In this document: positions 21,389 to 25,900 of the stretch, piece by piece
Numbering within the stretch: position 1 is the first letter of the stretch
How the letters are laid out: every line of letters starts with the position of its first letter
Position numbers and translations under genes: made by a program
Source: a virus
Reading direction: 5' to 3' (one strand)
DNA length: 25,900 nucleotides
IMG/VR virus record: IMGVR_UViG_3300048014_000435
Location: 1-25,900 of that record
Notes under the pieces: model-generated
The model's input: the letters and a program-made list of their open reading frames with translations, nothing else
Databases searched by the model: none
What the model was told of the DNA's origin: nothing

Positions 21389-21740
21389 ACAAAGCCTCCA
21401 AAATCCTAGAAACGGTCTGCTTGCAAACCACGGACGAATGCACTGCTGCTGAAGACTTACCTGTACTCAACTGATCGATGCGATCGAAAATTTCAACCAA
21501 CGCTCGTACGTTACCGCCAAGGGCTTCCTTGATCAACGCCTCAACAAGCTGCTGCGCCAAGGTCGTGTTTGTTGCATCATCAATCCTTCCCAGATGCTCA
21601 CGAAGTAGATCACTCAATGACAACGGTTCTCTCGATCCTTCGGTCATCCCTGGCAAGTCGATAGACGACTCTCCGCTACTGCCTCGCTGCGCTCTATTTC
21701 TGCCGCGCTTACCCCGGACGCGCGCCACCGCTATTGCCAC
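21357..21740 (-). CDS. Probable terminase small subunit
   Basis: The 127-residue protein begins with GTG at 21740. It has a basic, arginine-rich N-terminus (RVRGKRGRNRAQR), then an acidic linker and a helical core with the phrase KEALGGNVRALVEIFDRIDQ (residues about 72-91). That phrase resembles the short DNA-packaging proteins found beside large terminases in many phages (DUF5681-like pattern, from memory). Its 3' end overlaps the large terminase by 32 bases, the usual coupling of these genes. Known role: recognises phage DNA and recruits the large subunit. Assignment rests on the context plus this weak motif. Confidence 0.7.
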   Translation of the reverse strand: MAIAVARVRGKRGRNRAQRGSSGESSIDLPGMTEGSREPLSLSDLLREHLGRIDDATNTTLAQQLVEALIKEALGGNVRALVEIFDRIDQLSTGKSSAAVHSSVVCKQTVSRILEALCDRNDNMPSD

Positions 21741-21813
21741 TCCACACCACCCTAGCTACGGACATCAACTTGTGTTAGACAGCCCAGACTCTCAAGCCTT
21801 TCTTCGCATCCCT

Positions 21814-22092
21814 TCATGGTATATTCGGTGGCGACTGATCAATGGTTGCGCGACGACGTCGACCCGCCCTCACCGGACGAAACTGGTGGTAAACCCAGAA
21901 TGCGAAGTTTACAAGTGCGGTCCCCGCGCTACAAACCGCAAGCGTCCATGCGGTGAGATCGGCGGGGGCTAACCCGACGCTGCCAGATCGCGATCCCACA
22001 AGGCTTCGCCCACTGAAGTCATACACGCACGCCATTACACCGGTCAGCACTCCCAAGACCGACAAGCCATACAACCAAGAATAGCTATTCAT
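21814..22092 (-). CDS. Small two-helix membrane protein with basic tail, holin-like candidate
   Basis: The 92-residue product has hydrophobic helices at about residues 5-24 and 46-68 and a highly basic segment right after the second helix (RPVRAGRRRR, about 72-81). The positive-inside rule predicts both ends in the cytoplasm. It starts inside the stop of the 85-aa gene (ATGA overlap), so the pair is translationally coupled. The layout is typical of class II holins, yet no family signature is visible. It is followed, after about 70 bases, by the probable small terminase subunit. Confidence 0.7.
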   Translation of the reverse strand: MNSYSWLYGLSVLGVLTGVMACVYDFSGRSLVGSRSGSVGLAPADLTAWTLAVCSAGTALVNFAFWVYHQFRPVRAGRRRRATIDQSPPNIP

Positions 22093-22346
22093 GATTTCGA
22101 TGCGTTCTCAATACTGGTAGTCGTTACCTTGTCGACCGAACCCACGGTCGGCAATTTACCCGCAATATCCAACCCTGCCACCACAGCGGTAACCGCCACC
22201 ACCAGCCAGCCAGCCCGTTGCAGACTGGTACACATATACCACTGTACACCAAACACTCCAGCAAAAAGCATGACTGGCAACACCCGGATACTAATACCAA
22301 CAAGATTCCCGCCCAGATACGCTCTTATCGCCGCTAGAATCGCCAT
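22089..22346 (-). CDS. Small two-helix membrane protein, holin-like candidate
   Basis: This 85-residue protein has two hydrophobic segments at about residues 17-39 and 46-63, with little between them, and a polar Ser/Thr-rich C-terminus. It is preceded by a strong Shine-Dalgarno sequence (GGAGGTGA, nine bases before the ATG). It overlaps the next gene, also a two-helix membrane protein, by four bases (ATGA). Size, topology and pairing fit a holin or holin/antiholin pair, but holins are too diverse for sequence alone to decide. No family was recognised. Confidence 0.7.
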   Translation of the reverse strand: MAILAAIRAYLGGNLVGISIRVLPVMLFAGVFGVQWYMCTSLQRAGWLVVAVTAVVAGLDIAGKLPTVGSVDKVTTTSIENASKS

Positions 22347-22818
22347 TGACTAAAGTCACCTCCGAATAGTGCTATATCGATTACCAATTTTGCACAAGCC
22401 AAACACTAACGACAGCGAGAACTCGAAACCCGATCGATCCATGCCGGTTCTCGCCCTTTACGCTCAAGCCTCTTCCGCGCCCGCTGGAGCTCGAAGCTCC
22501 CAATATCGCTGCGCAAGCGACTGGCTCGAAGCTGCACTCGCTAATTGTTGGGGAACTGCTGGCCTAGGTATTTTGAAGCAACACTAACCCAAACTTGTAA
22601 GCAGTATTCGTTTGTCATCCGCGCCTTACGCTCTCAATTTTGCGTCAATGAACCGCCGCGAGCCAATCCGATTCAGGCACAGCCCTAATCGCACCGTTTC
22701 TGTCATCGTGGTCGACATACGCCGAAGAGCTTGGATAGAGGCCCGGACCTACACCAACGATTGGCGCAGAAGTTAATTAGGCGCAATTTTCGAAGCCATT
22801 GGCGAGCTGGGCGGAATC
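22347..22818. other. Non-coding stretch with several small inverted repeats
   Basis: No convincing gene was found in these 472 bases. They hold an 8-bp inverted repeat, GCGAGAAC/GTTCTCGC (arms near 22415-22422 and 22447-22454), a hairpin GGAGCT-CGA-AGCTCC (22486-22500) that on the minus strand has a TTCG-like loop, and a small TCGCT/AGCGA stem just after it. An imperfect direct repeat containing AACACTAAC occurs at 22402-22410 and 22580-22588. The last bases, on the minus strand, provide a strong GGAGGTGA ribosome binding site for the 85-aa gene. A structured RNA, leader or regulatory region is possible, but nothing decides between these. Confidence 0.4.
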
Positions 22819-23133
22819 CTACAGAGCTCCGCCTACACCGCTACCACCAGCATGGCTGTTGCGTTCCAAGCGTTGCAATGATTTCATAATCGCATCCTGC
22901 TGAATGGTAAATAATGACCTTTCTTTGGTCATGCGCTCGATATCCGCCTTGAGCGCCTTGCGCTCTTCGACTAGCCGTTCGGCCTGTTCTCGGAGTAGTT
23001 CCCGATTGCGTATCAACGTGTTTCGACGCTCAGCGATATTACCCGCGTCACTGATGGCATACGAAACAAGTGCGACAACGCAAAGGCTACCGGCCACGGC
23101 GAGAAGGAGTGGTCCCTGATCGCCTTGAGTCAC
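22819..23133 (-). CDS. Single-helix coiled-coil membrane protein, i-spanin-like
   Basis: The 104-residue protein starts with GTG and overlaps the stop of the preceding gene by four bases (GTGA). A hydrophobic helix at about residues 9-27 is followed by a strongly charged coiled coil (about 34-95, for example NRELLREQAERLVEERKALK) and a short Gly-rich tail. Inner-membrane spanins (Rz type) have just this layout: an N-terminal anchor and a periplasmic coiled coil of around 100 to 150 residues. No overlapping Rz1-type lipoprotein frame was recognised inside it, so the assignment is by architecture only. About 470 non-coding bases follow before the next membrane gene. Confidence 0.7.
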   Translation of the reverse strand: MTQGDQGPLLLAVAGSLCVVALVSYAISDAGNIAERRNTLIRNRELLREQAERLVEERKALKADIERMTKERSLFTIQQDAIMKSLQRLERNSHAGGSGVGGAL

Positions 23134-23645
23134 GATGCTTTCTCCTTAGTTGATATCACGGTTCGAGCTGTCTTGCTTCCGACGGCTATTTCATTTATCT
23201 GTCCCATGAGGAGCTGCACTCCGGCTATCGACGCATGCATCGAAGAAATTGACCTTTCCAGGCCGTGAATGGAGGCGACTGAATTCTCTAACGTTTTCTC
23301 TACTGCTTTCATCGCCAGAATCGCATCCCTGAGCAAGGCGTTTTGTGCTTCCGTCATTCGGGTGACTTGCTCTTGGAACGCGCGCTGAAGATGTTCTTGC
23401 CGGTCAGTCAGGCGGTCGAGTTGATCCTGGAATTTCCGCTGTGATTCCGCATGGTAGTCTCGAAAATCAGAAAACACCCGCGCTTGTTTTTCTCCCTCGG
23501 TTTTTAGAAACCCCAGAAAGTAATACGTAACAGCTACCGCCGCGCCGGCAGCGCCCAGTGATCCGATTAGGTTGGTCACGGAAATCCCGACAGCGTTAGG
23601 ATCAACATTTACGGCAGCCTGCGCGATCGCTATAAAAGCTGTCAT
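23130..23645 (-). CDS. Membrane-anchored coiled-coil protein (lysis module candidate)
   Basis: This 171-residue protein has one hydrophobic helix at about residues 25-47, rich in Gly/Ala/Val, followed by a long heptad-like stretch (about 50-150) full of Gln, Glu, Arg and Leu, such as FQDQLDRLTDRQEHLQ. That pattern predicts a membrane anchor with an extended coiled-coil rod. The start ATG at 23645 has an upstream AGAAGG-type ribosome binding site. It ends in a GTGA overlap with the next gene, another single-helix coiled-coil protein, so the two are probably translationally coupled and may interact. A spanin-like or holin-associated role is an inference. A methyl-accepting-type or structural rod protein is the alternative. 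Confidence 0.75.
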   Translation of the reverse strand: MTAFIAIAQAAVNVDPNAVGISVTNLIGSLGAAGAAVAVTYYFLGFLKTEGEKQARVFSDFRDYHAESQRKFQDQLDRLTDRQEHLQRAFQEQVTRMTEAQNALLRDAILAMKAVEKTLENSVASIHGLERSISSMHASIAGVQLLMGQINEIAVGSKTARTVISTKEKAS

Positions 23646-23787
23646 CGAACCTTCTTTGTTTAACTCCGTCGGGCATGGCTATAGAACGTCAATACTACCC
23701 GGAGATTGTCCGCGGAATCGTTCTAGAGCTTGCGCTTGCCCGAGGAACTATGTTTGGACCGAAGCAGTATAAGTCGGTGCCGACCCA

Positions 23788-23822
23788 GTTATAGGCGTGT
23801 CTGAGTCTCCAGTGCCTATAAC
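23788..23822. repeat. 9-bp perfect inverted repeat in the intergenic region
   Basis: GTTATAGGC (23788-23796) and GCCTATAAC (23814-23822) form a perfect 9-bp stem with a 17-base loop. A second small inverted repeat, GTCGG-TG-CCGAC, sits directly before it at about 23773-23784. There is no U-tract on either strand, so it is unlikely to be an intrinsic terminator. It lies just upstream of the plus-strand promoter and could be an operator or a folded RNA element. Confidence 0.4.
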
Positions 23823-23840
23823 AGCTCTTCGTGGAATCGT

Positions 23841-23870
23841 TTGACTTCCTCGAACGCTCCCGGCTATGAT
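23841..23870 (+). promoter_or_regulatory. Sigma70-type promoter on the plus strand
   Basis: TTGACT (23841-23846; five of six matches to TTGACA) is followed after 18 bases by TATGAT (23865-23870; five of six matches to TATAAT). The predicted start near 23877 gives a leader of about 50 bases before the plus-strand ORF at 23930. No comparably good promoter was found by eye elsewhere in the window. Confidence 0.5.
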
Positions 23871-23929
23871 ACGCAAGCGAGAAGTCGTGAGACGGTAATC
23901 AGGCTGTCTGCACTCTTAGTACTACTTCG

Positions 23930-24319
23930 ATGACAGGAACTGGTATTAGGGCATTGGAATTGGGCGAACACCCAGCTGGAGTGTTGGGCGAGATAAGAAG
24001 CGTCAGTTTTGGTCCTATACGACGGTCGGCGGTGATACCCGAGGGACAAAGCTTGTCAGTTACGGGTGAGGTATACCCTGATAAACTTAAGAGTAGATCT
24101 ACCGTAAACGCTGGTTATCAATGCCGTTGGTTTTGTATCGCGAACGCTACAAGATTACTTCAAACCGATAAGGTATCAATCACGACGGCCAATATCGCAG
24201 CCGAGCAGCTTTGCAGGGCTGAGGAATGTACTGTACGAACTTGTTCACATGCCGGTGGTACTCCGAGAAAGTATCGCTTGGCCCAATCGGCGTGCACGCC
24301 GGCATACGTGAACGATTGA
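23930..24319 (+). CDS. Plus-strand ORF, unknown, moron-like (129 aa)
   Basis: This is the only plus-strand ORF in the window that is not a shadow of a minus-strand gene. It starts with ATG, 14 codons after an in-frame stop, and I see no Shine-Dalgarno sequence. The predicted protein has no signal peptide or membrane segment. It looks beta-rich in the first two thirds (for example IPEGQSLSVTGEV and TDKVSITTANI) and contains several cysteines. No family is recognised. The support is contextual: a good sigma70-type promoter lies 60 bases upstream on the same strand and a hairpin follows 22 bases after the stop. Such a self-contained unit inserted against the direction of a late operon is typical of a 'moron' cargo gene. 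It could still be a chance ORF in a non-coding stretch. Confidence 0.42.
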   Translation: MTGTGIRALELGEHPAGVLGEIRSVSFGPIRRSAVIPEGQSLSVTGEVYPDKLKSRSTVNAGYQCRWFCIANATRLLQTDKVSITTANIAAEQLCRAEECTVRTCSHAGGTPRKYRLAQSACTPAYVND

Positions 24320-24341
24320 TTCGCACGACCAGCGGCGAACT

Positions 24342-24357
24342 AGCGCTCAAAAGCGCT
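24342..24357. terminator. Convergent hairpin between the papain-like gene and the plus-strand ORF
   Basis: Two copies of the self-complementary hexamer AGCGCT (24342-24347 and 24352-24357) are separated by CAAA and form a 6-bp stem with a 4-base loop. On the plus strand the stem is followed by TTTAT, a weak U-tract. On the minus strand it follows directly after the TAA of the papain-like gene. It lies exactly between the ends of two converging ORFs, which is where a bidirectional terminator is expected. The short stem and weak U-tract keep this moderate. Confidence 0.5.
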
Positions 24358-25260
24358 TTATGAAGCAAGGTCATACTTCCAACTTGGCGGCAATTCGCGT
24401 TGATGGAACGATGGTGACTTCGAAAGTGCCCAGCTATCACCCTCGTTCAGAATTGCCTCGATGACTGGCTGCTCCGCCCAGAATGAGAATGTGGGTTGGT
24501 CAAGCGCGGTTGGTCCGGTTGGGCAATTGGGTCCCCAACTTTGCAGGACGCATGCGCCGGGTCGGTCAAAACGTACGCCAGCGATGCACATGCAATGGCC
24601 CCAGGTTCCATGTGCCTTGGCAAATCCGTCCGAATCTCGGGTCAGTGTGAAACCCTGACCTGTGCAAATCGTAACGGGATAGCCGCTTTGGATGGCTGCT
24701 ATCAGCTCGGCCCATGTGGTCACCATTGCTGCCGCGCCAAGCTTGAATGACTTGGCCGCTTGTTCAACGCTCGCTGGTGGCCCAGTTAGGCCCCAGCTTC
24801 TTGCTCGATCCCCAGAATAGGTCCCGTCATGGTCAAGCATCGCGCGACTAACCATGCCCACTGTGGTCATAGCTTTGACTGCGGCGGCCCCATATGAGCC
24901 ATCCTGCCGACCTAAAATCCCCGCAACCTTCCGCGACTCTCCGTAAATAAATTCCGTATCCGTTTCTTCAAATATAGATGGCTCACCAAGTCCAATCTCA
25001 ACGCACTGCAACAGGTCGTTTGCATGAGCATGGCCGAAGCTCACGCAATCGCCAATTTGTTGAGCGACATATTGTGGGTCCTGACCCAAGACCTGTCGCC
25101 AAGCTTTGTATAAGAGTACTGGGGTCGTTGGAATACCTGCCAACATAAGATGAGGTGCGCACTGGGCAAGGCCAGGAAACTGAGTCGCAAAGTGTTGCTG
25201 GGTTTCATCGATACCCAACCAGCCGCAGTATGTTGTATATTGACTGTTAGTTGCGCTCAT
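24358..25260 (-). CDS. Papain-like (C1-type) cysteine protease domain protein
   Basis: The 300-residue protein carries the three landmarks of a papain-like fold in order. There is an oxyanion Gln/catalytic Cys segment (QQIGDCVSF, Q68 and C72), a catalytic His segment (GHCMCIAGV, H222) and a downstream Asn-type segment (LQSWGPN, residues 239-245) that mirrors the classical NSWG motif. No signal peptide is visible, and the start ATG at 25260 has only a weak ribosome binding site. Family knowledge: C1 peptidases cleave peptide bonds, and phage relatives occur as virion or lysis proteins. Neighbours are small membrane proteins, so a role in lysis or in cutting a host surface protein is plausible. 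The window shows no other recognisable endolysin or prohead protease. The stop codon abuts a symmetrical hairpin at 24342-24357. Confidence 0.75.
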   Translation of the reverse strand: MSATNSQYTTYCGWLGIDETQQHFATQFPGLAQCAPHLMLAGIPTTPVLLYKAWRQVLGQDPQYVAQQIGDCVSFGHAHANDLLQCVEIGLGEPSIFEETDTEFIYGESRKVAGILGRQDGSYGAAAVKAMTTVGMVSRAMLDHDGTYSGDRARSWGLTGPPASVEQAAKSFKLGAAAMVTTWAELIAAIQSGYPVTICTGQGFTLTRDSDGFAKAHGTWGHCMCIAGVRFDRPGACVLQSWGPNCPTGPTALDQPTFSFWAEQPVIEAILNEGDSWALSKSPSFHQRELPPSWKYDLAS

Positions 25261-25296
25261 AGTTTGGTATCTCGATTCCCGGGATATTATGGATCG

Positions 25297-25440
25297 TTAC
25301 GTTGTGACTAATCTGGTAAGCTTACCACGCACATGCGGACTATTATTTAGCGGGGCCTTTATCACAGCCAGCTCCCACTGCTCCTGACTCTTCGCGGGTT
25401 GACAGCACGCGTAAAGCGTGCACAGCGTTATATAGGCCAA
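25297..25440 (-). CDS. Possible small lipoprotein-like ORF (47 aa), TTG start
   Basis: This short minus-strand frame fills much of the gap between the 147-aa membrane protein and the papain-like gene. From TTG it reads LAYITLCTLYACC and then a polar stretch starting QPAKSQEQWE. The short hydrophobic start ending in L-Y-A-C-C resembles a lipobox, although Tyr at -3 is not typical. It would be the right size and place for an outer-membrane spanin-type lipoprotein, but the ribosome binding site is weak and the start is not ATG or GTG. Its DNA also contains a perfect 6-bp hairpin (arms 25405-25410 and 25416-25421), so the stretch could be non-coding. Real but tentative candidate. Confidence 0.3.
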   Translation of the reverse strand: MAYITLCTLYACCQPAKSQEQWELAVIKAPLNNSPHVRGKLTRLVTT

Positions 25441-25456
25441 TAGAATCCGTTAGCGG

Positions 25457-25900
25457 TCATCGCCTTAGGCCGCTCGCAAAGCCTCGCCAAGCCGCGGACA
25501 TCGCAGCTCTTGCCTGGGCCGAAACATCAGAATCATTGGTGGATTCGGGTATTAGCTTACTGAATGCTGGAGTTACTATTTGGTCAAATAGCTTTCTGCG
25601 ATTCTCTTCCCACGATTTGCCAACCGTTTCAAGTGCTGTCGCCAAGCTTTTACCGGAATCCAGTAAGGTTGCGCCATCCTCCCAGGCTGTGGCGTATGCC
25701 ATACCGAGTTGGTAATGATAGAGCCGCCCTAACGCTGCAAAGCGTGGATCATGTGGCGGACTAGGTGGCGATGAGGGGTCGATTGGAAACAATACAAAAA
25801 GTGTACTAAGAGCTATCACTCCGCCAAAAATACCAGAAATTGCAATTGTCAGTATCGTGTGAAGACTGGGGATGCTTGACAAGATTTTGTCGATAGCCAT
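25457..25900 (-). CDS. Small membrane-anchored protein of unknown function
   Basis: This 147-residue protein starts with ATG at the very edge of the window, so a longer upstream start cannot be excluded. It has one strong hydrophobic segment at about residues 15-38, followed by a proline/serine-rich linker (about 41-50) and a soluble, mostly helical tail. The likely topology is a single-pass anchor with the C-terminal domain outside or inside the membrane. I do not recognise a family. Its position at the head of a run of small membrane proteins and a papain-like enzyme, upstream of the terminase, fits a role in lysis or envelope interaction, but that is inference from context only. The stop codon lies about 17 bases upstream of a possible 47-codon ORF with a TTG start. 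Confidence 0.7.
   Translation of the reverse strand: MAIDKILSSIPSLHTILTIAISGIFGGVIALSTLFVLFPIDPSSPPSPPHDPRFAALGRLYHYQLGMAYATAWEDGATLLDSGKSLATALETVGKSWEENRRKLFDQIVTPAFSKLIPESTNDSDVSAQARAAMSAAWRGFASGLRR

Noticed and set aside
22356-22442. 28-codon minus-strand ORF ending in the ribosome binding site of the 85-aa gene
   Set aside because: A leader peptide is conceivable, but the nearest purine-rich stretch is too far from its ATG and nothing else supports it.
24180-24440. 86-codon minus-strand ORF across the end of the papain-like gene
   Set aside because: It overlaps the papain-like gene in another frame and the convergent hairpin, has no ribosome binding site and no protein-like pattern.
25399-25433. 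TTGACA on the plus strand followed by a TATATA
   Set aside because: The spacing of about 24 bases is too long for a sigma70 promoter and no plus-strand gene follows.
1-25900. tRNA genes, integrase, repressor or attachment sites
   Set aside because: No cloverleaf-type segments with a convincing T-arm, no recombinase motif and no paired att-like repeats were found by eye; a tool-based search could still find a degenerate one.

Overview
This window looks like the late (structural, packaging and lysis) region of a tailed double-stranded DNA phage or prophage. Almost every gene lies on the minus strand, so the operon reads from position 25900 down to position 1. Genes are tightly packed, with many ATGA/GTGA overlaps, several GTG starts behind strong Shine-Dalgarno sequences, and large ORFs of moderate to high GC. 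The order terminase, portal, scaffold, major capsid, connector-type genes, tail terminator, tail tube, frameshifted tail chaperone suggests a long-tailed (probably siphovirus-like) virion. The tape measure gene would be expected just beyond position 1. The host cannot be fixed from the sequence. A Planctomycetes-like host is only a weak impression from the style of the glycosidase and tail tube proteins. No integrase, repressor, tRNA or CRISPR array was seen.

Layout in transcription order. (a) 25900-21814: a set of small membrane proteins, two of them with one membrane helix plus a long coiled coil, together with a papain-like cysteine protease. This is best read as a lysis or envelope module. 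Inside it, at 23646-24357, lies an oppositely oriented unit with a good sigma70-type promoter, a 129-codon plus-strand ORF and a convergent hairpin, which is the architecture of a phage 'moron'. (b) 21740-14559: small and large terminase subunits, a 37-residue membrane peptide missed by usual length cut-offs, the portal, a GT-A glycosyltransferase, a coiled-coil scaffold-like protein and the major capsid protein. (c) 14498-8687: head-completion-type unknowns and a series of beta-rich surface proteins (internally duplicated Ig-like modules, fibronectin type III, glycine-rich fibre tip). (d) 8668-2984: one 1894-residue multidomain protein with FN-pentad N-terminal repeats, a LamG-like domain, about eleven GGSGYTS-type repeats, a glycosidase-like TIM barrel with both catalytic Glu candidates, and a C-terminal Ig-like domain. 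(e) 2965-1: tail terminator candidate, tail tube, an unknown, the tail assembly chaperone with a -1 frameshift extension, and a 320-residue unknown.

The clearest regulatory signal is a textbook programmed -1 frameshift: the slippery heptamer CCCAAAA, a 6-nt spacer and a perfect 11-bp stem. It joins the 137-codon ORF to the overlapping 77-codon ORF to give a 191-residue G/GT-type chaperone. The most unusual biology is the adhesion/depolymerase module placed between capsid and tail-tube genes, centred on the giant glycosidase-like protein, together with a glycosyltransferase embedded in the capsid genes. Together they suggest a virion that both carries and attacks surface polysaccharide (inference).
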